A stretch of 64,000 bases of DNA from Flavobacterium fluvii (GCF_900129545.1 NZ_FQWB01000001.1:372001-436000), one strand, 5' to 3'. Numbered from the stretch's first letter, positions 17,389-28,200 are shown. The notes: generated by a model from the sequence alone, not told the origin. Numbers and translations are program-made.

Positions 17389-17419
17389 TTATGATCGCTG
17401 ACAAATAAATTTTACATAA

Positions 17420-18712
17420 ATGAAATACCATCAAATCGACCGACAACTTTTTATTAAAAACCGCGCCAAATTCACGGCTCAAATGAAGCCAAATAGCGTG
17501 GCAATTTTCAATTCCAACGATATTTATCCTGTTTCTGCCGACAGCACTTTGCCTTTTGCACAACACCGCGATATTTTTTACTTGTCCGGCGTTGATCAAG
17601 AAGAAAGCATCTTGCTGCTTTTCCCCGATGCACCTTATGAAAACCAAAGAGAAATGTTGTTTCTTAAAGAAACCAGCGAACACATTGCCATTTGGGAAGG
17701 CGAAAAACTGACCAAAGACCGAGCTTTTGAAGTTTCAGGAATCAAGACCGTGCATTGGTTGCAAGATTTCGAGAAAGTTTTGTTTGAACTAATGACGTAT
17801 TCCGACACGATTTACATCAACACCAACGAACATTATCGTGCCACCGTGGAAACCGAAACCCGCGAAGCCCGTTTTGTAAAATGGTGGAAAGAAAAATATC
17901 CGGCACACGCTGTAGCCAAAAGCAATCCTATTTTGCAACGTTTGCGTTCAATTAAAGAAACCGAAGAATTGGATTTAATCCAAAATGCCTGCAACATTAC
18001 CGAAAAAGGTTTCAGAAGATTACTCCCTTTTGTAAAACCCAACGTAACCGAATACGAAATCGAAGCCGAATTGATTCACGAATTCATCCGCAATCGTTCC
18101 AAAGGTTTTGCCTACACGCCCATTATCGCTTCGGGAAATAATGCCAATGTGTTGCATTATATCGAAAACAACCAACAATGCAAAGCTGGGGACTTGATTT
18201 TACTGGACGTAGCCGCCGAATACGCCAATTACTCCAGCGATTTAACACGAACGATTCCTGTTTCTGGTCGTTATAACGAAAGACAAAAAGCGGTTTACAA
18301 TGCAGTTTTACGAGTAAAGAATGAAGCTACCAAAATGCTGACTCCAGGGACACTTTGGAAACAATACCACATTGAAGTGGGCAAAATAATGACTTCTGAA
18401 TTGCTTGGTTTAGGACTTTTGGACAAAGCCGACGTGCAAAACGAAAACCCGGATTGGCCAGCCTACAAAAAATATTTTATGCACGGCACTTCCCATCACA
18501 TGGGACTCGACACCCACGATTACGGAAAACTAACCGAACCGATGCAAGCCAACATGGTTTTCACGGTAGAACCTGGAATCTACATTCCAGCCGAAGGTTT
18601 CGGAATCCGATTGGAAGACAATGTGGTTGTTCAAGAAACTGGCGAGCCGTTTAACCTAATGCGAAATATCCCGATTGAAATTGAGGAAATTGAGAGTTTG
18701 ATGAATTCTTAA
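17420..18712 (+). CDS. pepP: Xaa-Pro aminopeptidase (aminopeptidase P, M24B)
   Basis: A cytoplasmic metalloprotease that removes an N-terminal residue preceding proline. The 430 residues contain an N-terminal creatinase-like domain (about 1-170) and a pita-bread catalytic domain. The dinuclear metal ligands are visible: Asp in LLDVAAEYANYSSDLTRT (two Asp), His in HGTSHHMGLDTHD, Glu in FTVEPGIYIP and Glu in GIRLEDNVVV. The ATG at 17420 gives the common start KYHQIDRQLF. It is monocistronic, and a purine-rich tract plus hairpin follows. Confidence 0.94.
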   Translation: MKYHQIDRQLFIKNRAKFTAQMKPNSVAIFNSNDIYPVSADSTLPFAQHRDIFYLSGVDQEESILLLFPDAPYENQREMLFLKETSEHIAIWEGEKLTKDRAFEVSGIKTVHWLQDFEKVLFELMTYSDTIYINTNEHYRATVETETREARFVKWWKEKYPAHAVAKSNPILQRLRSIKETEELDLIQNACNITEKGFRRLLPFVKPNVTEYEIEAELIHEFIRNRSKGFAYTPIIASGNNANVLHYIENNQQCKAGDLILLDVAAEYANYSSDLTRTIPVSGRYNERQKAVYNAVLRVKNEATKMLTPGTLWKQYHIEVGKIMTSELLGLGLLDKADVQNENPDWPAYKKYFMHGTSHHMGLDTHDYGKLTEPMQANMVFTVEPGIYIPAEGFGIRLEDNVVVQETGEPFNLMRNIPIEIEEIESLMNS

Positions 18713-18745
18713 ATTAGAAAAAAGAATATAGAGGAAAGAAAATAG

Positions 18746-18776
18746 ACGGTTTGCAGTAATGTGAGCCGTTTTGTTT
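18746..18776 (+). terminator. pepP terminator hairpin
   Basis: ACGGTT / AGCCGT stem (one G-T pair) followed by a T-rich stretch, preceded by a purine-rich tract ending AATAGACGG that is shared with the sod 3' region. Confidence 0.55.
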
Positions 18777-18778
18777 TT

Positions 18779-18821
18779 ACCATATAAGTCATCAAAGTTT
18801 TTCTTATATGACTTATATGGT
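18779..18821. repeat. Perfect 14-bp inverted repeat upstream of the hydrolase gene
   Basis: ACCATATAAGTCAT (18779-18792) and ATGACTTATATGGT (18808-18821) are exact reverse complements with a 15-base loop. It lies 40 bases upstream of the alpha/beta hydrolase ATG. It is not followed by an obvious T-run on the plus strand, so an operator or a dispersed palindromic repeat is more likely than a terminator. Confidence 0.7.
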
Positions 18822-18837
18822 TTAAAAATTTTAGCCT

Positions 18838-18845
18838 TATTTTTG
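18838..18845 (+). promoter_or_regulatory. -7 box for the alpha/beta hydrolase gene
   Basis: TATTTTTG, 16 bases before the ATG, directly behind the 14-bp inverted repeat. The -33 element is weak. Confidence 0.4.
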
Positions 18846-18861
18846 CTCCAAGTTTACAACG

Positions 18862-19644
18862 ATGAATCAGATCCTTTATAAAAACACGAAAATCTCCTAT
18901 TCCGATACAGGAAAAGGCAATGCCGTTGTGTTGCTTCACGGTTTTTTGGAAAACCAAACGATGTGGCAGGATTTGGTTTCAGAATTGAGCAAAAAACACC
19001 GCATAATCACCATCGATTTGTTGGGTCACGGTGAAACAGAATGCTTTGGTTATGTGCATTCCATGGAAGACAATGCCGAAGCGGTTCAGTCTGTTTTGTC
19101 AAAATTGAGAATTCGAAAAGCGGTTTTTGTCGGGCATTCCATGGGTGGTTATGTCGCTTTGGCTTTCGCCGAATTGTATCCTGAAAAGGTCAGAGGATTG
19201 GTTTTGCTGAATTCCACTTCCAAAGCCGACAGCGAGGAACGAAAAGCCAATCGAGATCGCGCCATAAAAGCGGTAAAGAAAGATTACAGTAGTTTCATTA
19301 GACTTTCCATTGCCAATCTTTTTAGTCCCGACAATCGCGAACGATTAATTGACGAAATCGAAAAAGTGAAAACTGAAGCCTTAAAAACGCCTTTGCAGGG
19401 AGTTGTTGCTTCGCTCGAAGGAATGAAAATCCGCAAAGACCGGGAAGTGTTATTGCATCTTACTCCTTACCCAAAAATGCTGATTCTAGGAGAAAAAGAC
19501 CCTGTTTTACTCTACAACGATTCATTGGATCAAATAGAAAATACTGCAGTTAAACTCGTTTCTTTCCCCGACGGACATATGAGCCACATTGAAAATCGAG
19601 ACGGATTAAAAACCGTTTTATTGGAATTTTTCAAAGGAATTTAA
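18862..19644 (+). CDS. Alpha/beta hydrolase
   Basis: A 260-residue cytoplasmic serine hydrolase with unknown substrate. The oxyanion-hole segment is LLHGFLENQTMW, the nucleophile elbow is VGHSMGGY with S93, the acid is probably Asp in ILGEKDPVL, and the His is in FPDGHMSHIEN. There is no signal peptide. It resembles the MhpC/BioH-like esterases; thioesterase or carboxylesterase activity is possible. The stop overlaps the stop of the convergent AddB-like gene by four bases. Confidence 0.88.
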   Translation: MNQILYKNTKISYSDTGKGNAVVLLHGFLENQTMWQDLVSELSKKHRIITIDLLGHGETECFGYVHSMEDNAEAVQSVLSKLRIRKAVFVGHSMGGYVALAFAELYPEKVRGLVLLNSTSKADSEERKANRDRAIKAVKKDYSSFIRLSIANLFSPDNRERLIDEIEKVKTEALKTPLQGVVASLEGMKIRKDREVLLHLTPYPKMLILGEKDPVLLYNDSLDQIENTAVKLVSFPDGHMSHIENRDGLKTVLLEFFKGI

Positions 19645-22403
19645 ACATTCTCGGTAAATGGATTTGTCTCATCCAGAATTTCATTCAACAATAAAACCAT
19701 TTGTTCCAGATAATCATTTAAAATAGCGGAATTAATTGTTGTGTTTTCTTCTTTTCCATCTTTGAAATTAAAAGGCAGAAATCCTGATTTTAAATTCTTG
19801 AACGAAATGATTCCCGCTTCAATCGGTTTTCCGTTAGCTTCCTTTTCATACATATAAGCATAAGCCAAAACCTGGATAATTTTATCGTTTTTGATTTCTT
19901 CCGTCAAACCTTTCCAGGATTTCAAGGTAACATTTGTCTTTTCAACTTTCCCTGTTTTATAATCGATAATTCGGATGACACCGTTGCGTTCTTCAATTCT
20001 GTCCACTTTTCCGGCAATTTTTACCGGAAACGGCAACCTTGGATGTTCCAAAATTTCTTCACAAGCTTTTTCTAAATGAAGAATTTTTATCGCATCACCA
20101 TTCTTTATATTTTCTAATTCAACTCTTAGAAAATTTGAAACATTGCGCTTGGCCACTTCAAAAGCCAAAAGATTGCGGCCTTTTTTGATTTCACCTTCTT
20201 TGTAAACCAATTTAAATTGTTTCAAGACTTCGGCATCCAACAATTTGAAACAACCTAAAATATCATTTTCGGACAAAAACTTTCCAATAAATGGTGTGTA
20301 TAAGGCTTCCAGCGTTTCGTGAATAATGGTCCCCAAAGTATTCAAGGCGATGTTTTCCTCGACTTCCTCGACTTCGCTAATGCGCAAAATCTTTTGGAAA
20401 TAAAAATCAATCGGATTTCGAATATAACTCGTCAAGGCCGATGGGGAAAAACCTTTTTCGGCAATTTCCTTCAACCGTATCATTACCGATTCCGACTTTG
20501 GAACCACAATCGGTTGATAAGCCGTTTCGGGTAAAATAGCATTATAAATTTCGTGAGTCAGCGTGTGATTGGCTTGTTTTTCGACTTCCAATTGGGTAAT
20601 GAATCGGCTTTTTTCACCAGCATCCAAACCTTCACTTTCGGTATTGTAAATCAAATAAATATTCTTGGCACGTTGCAATAAATGATAAAAATGATAGGTA
20701 TAAATCGCGTCTTTTTCTTTGAAAGTTGGCAAACCCAATTCCCTTTTTACATCATACGGAATAAATGAATTCTGCGATTTTCCTGCTGGAAATTTCCCTT
20801 CATTCATTGAAGTGACAATCACCGTTTCAAAATCCAAAACACGACTTTCCAAAACTCCCATAATTTGCAAGCCATTCAAAGGTTCTCCTTCAAAAGAGAC
20901 TTCGGCTAAATCAATTACCTGCTTGTAAATCGCATAAAGCGTTTCAATTTTATCGATATGTGAATGTTGCGAATAATAATTAATCAGTTTATTGATGGTC
21001 TTGAAAATAGCATAAACAAAGGCTTTCGTTATTTTTTCTTCCTCATTGTCGTTACTCAAATTCGATTTAATTGCCAGCAACAAACCGGAAATAGTTTCCA
21101 AAACCGCCATCGAACCATTCTCCCATTTTTGGAATAACAAAAGAAATAAATCACTCGGATTTGGATTCAGCTCCATCAATTTCTGATGGGTAATAAACGT
21201 GTAATTGTTTTGATTTATAATGCTGACCAATTTGTTGGTTTTTGCAAATGGTTCCATCAAAGGATGTGTCAAAATATCCAAAACGTCTTTGTAATACAGC
21301 ACATAACTTTTGGCATTTCGAGACAAAGCATTCGTGTGCATTTTGAACAATTTGGCTATCAAAATCTGCACAGGATTGTTCTTGCTCGAATAACCCATCG
21401 TAATATTCAAAGCGCCAACAGTCGACGGCAATGAATACAAAAGTGGTACCAACAAGTTCTCCTCTCCAAGCACTACAGCCACTTTGTCGAGTGTAGTATT
21501 TGGATTATCCATAATGATATTCTCAATGATACTTCCGGCGATTTTGGCTTGACCAATAGTTTTTGGCGTACCAATAACTTGAATGTTTTTCGATTGTGAA
21601 AAATCGTCCACAATCCATTCAAAAGGATTGGACCTATAATGTCTCCAACTTGACTTAAAACGTCTTACAAACAATCCCGCATCGTGATACGGATCGTTTA
21701 AAAAGGTTTGATCAACATCCCAATAGATTGATGCCTGATCAGAAGCTATCAAATGTTGAATTATACGTTCTTCGGCTTCATTCAAAGCGTTGAAACCCGC
21801 AAAGACATATTGCTTCTCTTTTATGGAATCCGAAAAATGATTGAGATTGTTTACGGCTTCCCGATAAATCAATCCTTGATAGCCAATTCCTTTGTTCAAC
21901 AAATGATTGTAAAGTGATTGGTAGTAATTGGGCAGTAATTTCCAGAAATCAATGTAATTTTCCAGTAATTGGGTTTTGTTTTCCACTTCAATTCCCCATT
22001 TCTTGATGTCTTCAATGTCTTTTAAATAAGAAAGTACGTGTGACGGATCTAATAGATAACGGTCAATCTCATTAAAATCCTGCAACAATGTTTTGGCCCA
22101 ATTGGCAAAAAGTTCAAACGATTGCTGATTCTGTTTTTCGGTAATTAATAAATAAACTTCGTAAAATTCAAACAATAATTCTATTGGATCAATGTTACGA
22201 ATACTTGCAATGTCCTGAATAAATTCCTCTATGCTAATAATTTCAGGAGACAGGATATTAGTGTCCACTTGTTTTTTCAACGCTTCTACCAAAAATATTT
22301 TTGCTCTTTTGTTGGGCAAAACTACAATGGTATTGGAGAATTTTCCAGAATAATTTTCAATTAAAACTTTTGCGATTTTATCTAAGAAAGAAGTATTTGT
22401 CAT
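19641..22403 (-). CDS. AddB-like PD-(D/E)XK nuclease/helicase-fold protein
   Basis: The probable second subunit of an AddAB-type recombination machine that resects DNA ends. The frame begins at 22430, but the ompA terminator overlaps that stretch and MTNTSFLDKIAKVLI at 22403 is the natural start (920 residues). The N-terminal part resembles an inactivated UvrD-like helicase (IVVLPNKRAKIFLVEAL). The C-terminus carries the nuclease motif RIIDYKTGK after FSPSALTSYIRNPIDFYFQKIL. The four-Cys iron-sulfur site of Firmicute AddB is not evident. The AddA-like partner is 3 kb upstream on the same strand, separated by kbl and ompA. Confidence 0.88.
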   Translation of the reverse strand: MTNTSFLDKIAKVLIENYSGKFSNTIVVLPNKRAKIFLVEALKKQVDTNILSPEIISIEEFIQDIASIRNIDPIELLFEFYEVYLLITEKQNQQSFELFANWAKTLLQDFNEIDRYLLDPSHVLSYLKDIEDIKKWGIEVENKTQLLENYIDFWKLLPNYYQSLYNHLLNKGIGYQGLIYREAVNNLNHFSDSIKEKQYVFAGFNALNEAEERIIQHLIASDQASIYWDVDQTFLNDPYHDAGLFVRRFKSSWRHYRSNPFEWIVDDFSQSKNIQVIGTPKTIGQAKIAGSIIENIIMDNPNTTLDKVAVVLGEENLLVPLLYSLPSTVGALNITMGYSSKNNPVQILIAKLFKMHTNALSRNAKSYVLYYKDVLDILTHPLMEPFAKTNKLVSIINQNNYTFITHQKLMELNPNPSDLFLLLFQKWENGSMAVLETISGLLLAIKSNLSNDNEEEKITKAFVYAIFKTINKLINYYSQHSHIDKIETLYAIYKQVIDLAEVSFEGEPLNGLQIMGVLESRVLDFETVIVTSMNEGKFPAGKSQNSFIPYDVKRELGLPTFKEKDAIYTYHFYHLLQRAKNIYLIYNTESEGLDAGEKSRFITQLEVEKQANHTLTHEIYNAILPETAYQPIVVPKSESVMIRLKEIAEKGFSPSALTSYIRNPIDFYFQKILRISEVEEVEENIALNTLGTIIHETLEALYTPFIGKFLSENDILGCFKLLDAEVLKQFKLVYKEGEIKKGRNLLAFEVAKRNVSNFLRVELENIKNGDAIKILHLEKACEEILEHPRLPFPVKIAGKVDRIEERNGVIRIIDYKTGKVEKTNVTLKSWKGLTEEIKNDKIIQVLAYAYMYEKEANGKPIEAGIISFKNLKSGFLPFNFKDGKEENTTINSAILNDYLEQMVLLLNEILDETNPFTENV

Positions 22404-22416
22404 TTTATAAAAATAA

Positions 22417-22448
22417 AAAAAGCCATTCAATTAAGAATGGCTTTTTAA
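22417..22448 (-). terminator. ompA terminator
   Basis: A 12-bp stem AAAAAGCCATTC / GAATGGCTTTTT with a 6-base loop, 22 bases past the ompA stop on the minus strand and just upstream of the AddB-like start. Confidence 0.85.
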
Positions 22449-22468
22449 AATTATTTATTAAAAGTAAA

Positions 22469-23935
22469 TTACAATTTACCTTCGTATATAGAACCTACGT
22501 GTCTAACTTCAGTTCTTCTGTTTTGAGCTTTACCAGCTTTAGTTTTATTGGTAGAAACTGGTTTAGATTCACCAAAACCAACAGCAGTTAAATTAGCAGC
22601 ATTAACTCCTTTTTCTATCAAGGCATTTCTAACAGCATTAGCTCTGTCTTCAGAAAGTTTTTGGTTGAATTTATCAGAACCATCGCTATCTGTGTGTCCT
22701 TCAATGCTGAATTTAGCATTTGGATAGTTTTTAAGAATTTCTCTCATAGCGTCTAAGCTAGTTATTGTTGCAGCATCTCCAGCTTTGAAAGTAGCTTTAC
22801 CAGAATTAAAGAAAACTGATCTTGCTTGAATTTTAAGGCTTTCAATAACTTCAACAGTTACTTCAGGACATCCTTTATTGCTAATTGGACCAGCTACAGT
22901 AGGACAATCATCATCTTTGTCAGCTACACCATCTTTGTCAGCATCCAATATTGGACATCCACCATTTTCTTTAGGACCAGCTACAGTAGGACATTTGTCA
23001 TCTTTGTCAGCAATACCATCTTTGTCTGTATCAGGACAACCTTTCAAGGCAGCTGAACCAGCAGCATCTGGACAAGCATCATCTTTATCAGCAATACCAT
23101 CTCCGTCAGTGTCAGGACAACCGTTCAAAGCTGCTAAACCAGCAACATCTGGACAAGCATCACTTCCATCGATAATTCCGTCACCGTCAGTATCAGGACA
23201 ACCGTTGAATTGTTTCAAACCAGCAACTTCTGGACAAGCATCATCTTTATCGTAAATTCCGTCTCCGTCTGTATCTTTTCCACCAAATTGGAAAGTAATA
23301 CCTACGCTATGTTGGAAATGTGATGGAGCTTCAGGAGTATTAATATCTCCAGCAGCATTTCTATCTCCAAATGATTTTTTGTAAGTTGTTTCTAAAGCTA
23401 AACCAACATTTTCAGTAAACCAAAAAGTCAAACCAGCTCCTGGATTAACAGTTCCATAACTATTATCTCCAAAGAAAGTATAACCTCCACCAACACGTAG
23501 AGAAGGATCAATTACTTTAGATTTTATTAAACTCTTGAAGCTGTATTTAACGTTTGCATCAATACCATAATACATTAAATCTCCAGGATTAACAACTACA
23601 TATCCACTAGAATTATGACCCGGCGCAGTAGGATCAAAAACAACAAATTTGTCTATTTTGTTTATAGACCCTTGAAGTCCAACAGAAAAATTATTTCCAA
23701 CTGATCTAGCAACGCTAATATAAGATACAGAAGGAAGAATATTCCAGTTTTCACTAATATTGAATGGTTGAGAAAAATGTGCGTCTAGCCAGTTTTTCCC
23801 TCCACCAGCACTAGCTCGTGTATCAACTGCATTCACTCCAAAAGACAATGCCCATGGATTGTTACTGTCTTGTGCCTGAGAACTTATTGTCATCAGCATC
23901 ATTACAGCAAATAAAAGTTTGTTAAGATGTTTCAT
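22469..23935 (-). CDS. OmpA family outer-membrane protein with thrombospondin-3 repeats
   Basis: An abundant outer-membrane protein that ties the membrane to peptidoglycan. The 488 residues comprise a signal peptide (MKHLNKLLFAVMMLMTISSQAQ) and an N-terminal beta-barrel to about 245. Five or six Ca-binding thrombospondin type 3 repeats of the form DTDGDGIADKDDACPDAAG cover about 250-355. A C-terminal OmpA domain contains FSIEGHTDSDG and LSEDRANAVRNAL, the peptidoglycan-binding signature. It is transcribed alone from a strong consensus promoter and ends in a strong terminator, as expected for a highly expressed porin-like protein. Confidence 0.94.
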   Translation of the reverse strand: MKHLNKLLFAVMMLMTISSQAQDSNNPWALSFGVNAVDTRASAGGGKNWLDAHFSQPFNISENWNILPSVSYISVARSVGNNFSVGLQGSINKIDKFVVFDPTAPGHNSSGYVVVNPGDLMYYGIDANVKYSFKSLIKSKVIDPSLRVGGGYTFFGDNSYGTVNPGAGLTFWFTENVGLALETTYKKSFGDRNAAGDINTPEAPSHFQHSVGITFQFGGKDTDGDGIYDKDDACPEVAGLKQFNGCPDTDGDGIIDGSDACPDVAGLAALNGCPDTDGDGIADKDDACPDAAGSAALKGCPDTDKDGIADKDDKCPTVAGPKENGGCPILDADKDGVADKDDDCPTVAGPISNKGCPEVTVEVIESLKIQARSVFFNSGKATFKAGDAATITSLDAMREILKNYPNAKFSIEGHTDSDGSDKFNQKLSEDRANAVRNALIEKGVNAANLTAVGFGESKPVSTNKTKAGKAQNRRTEVRHVGSIYEGKL

Positions 23936-23968
23936 ACTTAATTTTGTTAGATTACTATTTTTAGTTTA

Positions 23969-23999
23969 CAAATATAACGTGTAATTTTTTAACTACAAA
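23969..23999 (-). promoter_or_regulatory. ompA promoter
   Basis: On the minus strand, TTTTG-N19-TATATTTG. It is one of the best matches in the window to the Bacteroidota -33/-7 consensus, with the -7 box 33 bases before the ATG. Confidence 0.75.
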
Positions 24000-24033
24000 A
24001 CGAAAAGTTAAAAAAAATACAAAAAAATGCAGA

Positions 24034-25227
24034 TTAAATAACATTTAGATTCGTTCCAACTTGAACAAAAGCATCAATTGCTTTATCAAGGTGTTCTTTT
24101 GTGTGAGAAGACGATAATTGCACTCTAATTCTGGCTTTGTCTTTTGGCACCACTGGAAAAAAGAAACCTATAACATAAATCCCTTTTTCCAGCAACTTAT
24201 TTGCCATAGTTTGAGCCAGCTTTGCATCATAAAGCATTACGGGAACAATTGCAGAATCTCCATTAACGATATCGAACCCAGCTTTTTTCATTCCTGTCTT
24301 GAAATAATTGGTATTCCATTCCAGTTTATCTCGAAGTGTCGTGTCTTTTTCCAACAACTCAAAGACCTTGATGGAAGCTCCCACTATTGCCGGCGCCAAT
24401 GAATTCGAAAACAAATAAGGCCTGGAACGTTGACGTAACATTTCAATAATTTCTTTTTTGGCTGTAGTATATCCACCCATTGCACCACCAAGTGCTTTCC
24501 CTAATGTTCCAGTAATTATGTCTACTCGTCCCATTACGCCTTTTGCCTCGATTGTACCTTTTCCGGTTGCACCTATAAATCCTGCAGCATGACATTCATC
24601 AACCATGACCATTGCATCATATTTGTCGGCTAAATCACAAATTTTGTCCAACGGAGCAACAACTCCGTCCATAGAGAAAACACCATCAGTCACAATCAGT
24701 TTGAAACGAGCTCCAGCTTCATTAGCTTTTATTAATTGTTGTTCCAAATCTTCCATATTACTGTTTTCATAACGATATCGTGCCGCTTTGCACAAACGAA
24801 CTCCATCGATAATGGAGGCATGATTCAAACTATCCGAAATTATAGCGTCATTTTCATTTAATAATGGCTCAAAAACTCCTCCATTGGCATCAAAAGCCGC
24901 TGCATACAGAATAGTATCTTCGGTTCCATAAAAATCCGAAATCTTTTTTTCCAAGGTTTTGTGAATATCCTGCGTTCCGCAAATAAACCGTACCGACGAC
25001 ATTCCAAAACCATGTGTATCCATCGCATCTTTGGCTGCTTGAATCACTTCGGGATGTGATGAAAGTCCAAGATAATTATTGGCACAAAAATTCAAAACCG
25101 TTTCTCCCGTCGAAATAGTGATTTCAGCCCCTTGCGGCGAAGTAATAATTCTTTCCTTTTTAAAAATACCACTAGCTTCAATAGTTTGAAGTTCAGATTG
25201 CAAGTACTCTTGTATTTTTCCGTACAT
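24034..25227 (-). CDS. kbl: Glycine C-acetyltransferase (2-amino-3-ketobutyrate CoA ligase)
   Basis: A PLP enzyme that splits 2-amino-3-ketobutyrate with CoA to glycine and acetyl-CoA, the second step of threonine breakdown. The 397 residues match E. coli Kbl in length. The PLP lysine is K244 in TGTLGKALGGAMGGY, and the Asp and His of the cofactor site lie in MVMVDECHAAGF and NYLGLSSHPEV. No tdh is adjacent. Serine palmitoyltransferase and 8-amino-7-oxononanoate synthase are relatives, but overall similarity to Kbl (FCANNYLGLSSHP, VRFICGTQDIHKTLE) is decisive. Confidence 0.94.
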   Translation of the reverse strand: MYGKIQEYLQSELQTIEASGIFKKERIITSPQGAEITISTGETVLNFCANNYLGLSSHPEVIQAAKDAMDTHGFGMSSVRFICGTQDIHKTLEKKISDFYGTEDTILYAAAFDANGGVFEPLLNENDAIISDSLNHASIIDGVRLCKAARYRYENSNMEDLEQQLIKANEAGARFKLIVTDGVFSMDGVVAPLDKICDLADKYDAMVMVDECHAAGFIGATGKGTIEAKGVMGRVDIITGTLGKALGGAMGGYTTAKKEIIEMLRQRSRPYLFSNSLAPAIVGASIKVFELLEKDTTLRDKLEWNTNYFKTGMKKAGFDIVNGDSAIVPVMLYDAKLAQTMANKLLEKGIYVIGFFFPVVPKDKARIRVQLSSSHTKEHLDKAIDAFVQVGTNLNVI

Positions 25228-25277
25228 ATTAAAAATTTAGAGAATTAATGTTTTTAGATGTTTATTATCCTGCTATT

Positions 25278-28200
25278 TTACAAATTTACCACATTAATTT
25301 GTTCTCCTATATATATAAGCGATTTTTTCACCACTTTATACCCCATCAACTCAATGGCTTTTTGGTAGTTTTCCAATTGCAATTGATATTTGGGATTATG
25401 AGTTCCTGTTTTGTAATCCAATAAAAAAACTTCCTTGTTTTTAGCTAAAACCATTCGGTCTGGCTTGATGGTTCTACCTTCTTTTTGAATAATGGTTTGT
25501 TCGTTCAAGACTTCATTTCCCTCTTCAAAACAAACCGAGAGTTCCGGATGATTAACTATTTCCTGAATAGAATTGAAAACCAAACTCTTCTGATTCACCT
25601 TAATCAATCCGCTTTCTACAGCTTTTGTAATTGCCAAATCCACATCGCCTTTAGTTTTTACAAAAGACAGAATTTCGTGAACTACATTTCCGTATTCGAT
25701 GGCTTCCTGTTGATGCGTTCCCCACATTACCGATTCTCGTTGTGCAATTTTGATGTTTTTTGGATTCAAAACTTCGACAACGGACTGAATCTGCTGAACA
25801 TCTTCTGTTTTGTCACTTTCAAAAGATAATTTGATTGGATTCCCAAATGTGTATTCCAATCTTTCTTCGTCAAATTCACCTTTGTTAACCAAAAAATCAA
25901 TGAAAAAAGTAGACATATTGTTCTTTTTCGCGACACCTTTGGAGTCTAAATTCATATTCGAAATCACATACAATTGCTCTTCGGCACGAGTTAAAGCCAC
26001 GTACAAAACATTGATGTTATCTAATAATTCTTCCTGAGATTTCTGGACATAAACCGATTTCGCAGCTTCTCCAAAACCTTCCACTGCTTTGCTGTTGTCC
26101 ACCAAAACCTTAGGCAAACCAAAATCATCTGCTTCAGCATCAATCCACAACTTGTTTTTTGGACTGCGACTGTAATCTTCATCGGCAAAAGGCATAATCA
26201 CGACCGGAAATTCCAATCCTTTTGATTTGTGAATAGTCATAATTCGAACCGCATTTTTACCTTCGGGAGACGGAATGCTGAATTTCTCTGCGTTTTTGTC
26301 CCAGTAATTCAAGAAATCTGAAATTCCTGCTTGGTTGCGTACATCTCTTTCCAAAACAATGTCTAGAAAATATTGAATATAAGCATTCCCCTTTTGGGAG
26401 TGAAGAAATTTCGAAACGATAAGCTCCACCGATTCATAAAGCGACTTTTTCCGAATATCCTGAAACGAAAGCGTAATATCGAAATTCGTTAGCCAAGTTT
26501 CAAATTCAGATTCCTTTTTCTCATCCATTCCCTGAGCAATGAAATCGTGAACAGGTAATTTATCCTGAATATTGTCGGCAACATAATGCAGAAAATGAGC
26601 TTTCGCTTCTAAATCAGAGCTGTTTTTTAAATATTTCAATAAATGAATAATGAATCGAACTTCAGTGGCATTTTGAATCATCAAGGTTTCCGACGATAAA
26701 AGCGGAATTCTCTGCTCGGTCAAATAATTGGCAACAGCAATTCCGTGACTGCGTTTTCTGGTCAAGATGACAATATCTTTGTATTCGAAACCTTGTTGTT
26801 TTACTTTTTGAATCGTGTTTAAAGTCGCCAATAAATACAATTCCGTTTTGTCCAATGCTTCTTCATCGTCTTCGCTTTCTTCTATTTTTGGTATGAAAGA
26901 AATATTGACACAACCACCTGTTTTGTCGTTGCTTTTTTGATGGCTGTGATTGGCATACAAATCTTTATAATCTTCGTGTTCAAATTCACTGGACAATAAT
27001 TGAAAAAAGTCGTTGTTGAATTCTATTATTTGCGAATAAGAACGGTAATTTTTGTCTAAATGTTCTAAAACTTTTTCAGGATTATTGAACGGATTATGGT
27101 CTTTACTCAACTCAATAAACTGTTCTGCTTTTCCGCCACGCCAACGGTAAATAGATTGTTTCGGATCTCCCACAATCATCAGAGTTCCTTTTTCGCCATC
27201 AATTTCACTGGACGTGGCGTTGTCAATTAATGGAATCAAATTTTGCCATTGCATTTCGGAAGTATCCTGGAATTCGTCAATAAAAAAATGACGGTAACGC
27301 TCGCCTAGTCTTTCATAAATAAAAGGTGCCGGCTGGTTCTGAATTTCACGATGAATAATAGCATTGAATTCCGAAATAGAAAGTACATTTTGTTCTTCCT
27401 GAATTTTTGCCAATTCATTACTAACAGTATTCAGCAAAGATAATGGCGTAATGTTTTTCAGGAAAGCTTTGTAGAAATCCCGCTTTTCGAAGTTTTTATA
27501 AATCGTATCGAGAATTTGCAATAATTCTGGAATGATGTTTTCAATTAAAGCGCCGTCTTTAGCCGTTTTATTGATTTTTATATCTTCAAATTCGTGGTAG
27601 GTTTTGTTTTTTGGATTAAATTTTCCTTCTTGGATGCTTTGCAAATGTTTTGGAAAATAACCCCCAGAAAAGGATTTGGTATCGATTCCGTTTTTATCAA
27701 TTAATAGCAAAGCACTTTCAGCAAATCCTGTGTTTTCTTTTTCCAAAACTTTACAGGCTTCGGCGAGTTTGTTTTTTATCTCGACAAATTCGGCAATGGA
27801 TTTGTCCTGAAAATGGGTAATTTCATTTCGATTGTTTTCATTGAGAACCAAACGCCCCGTTTCGAGAATCTCGCGAGAAATATCCCAAGATTTGTCGTCA
27901 TCGGTTTTTTCCATCGTGAAATCGATGAGCAATTTTGTCAAGGTTTCATCTTCACCTGCTTGGGCAATAATGGCATCAACGGCTTCAATGAGCAAATTTT
28001 CGGTATCCAATGTGACTTCAAAAGTCATCGGCAAACCCAAATCGTGGGCAAAAGCCCGAATTACTTTGTGCGTGAATTTATCGATGGTAGAAATATCAAA
28101 AGCGGCATAATTGTGAATAATATGCTTGATGATTTGCTGCGATTTGGTTTTGATTTGAATGATGGAAAGTTCCGTTTCTTTTGCCAAATCCTGCATTAAA

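Larger units (their letters stand above)
16970..17419. other. 450-bp divergent control region of sdhCAB and pepP
   Basis: Holds the sdhC promoter (17004-17034), three TACGTA sites (17153-17186) and an inverted copy of the two-stem repeat (17324-17388). An A/T-rich remainder has no coding signal. No clear -7 box was found for pepP. Confidence 0.6.

Noticed and set aside
22878..23255. 125-codon plus-strand ORF antisense to ompA
   Set aside because: It mirrors the repetitive thrombospondin-3 repeat codons on the other strand and is a by-product of that repeat.
27813..28199. 128-codon plus-strand ORF inside the AddA-like gene
   Set aside because: Antisense shadow of a clear helicase gene, with no independent support.
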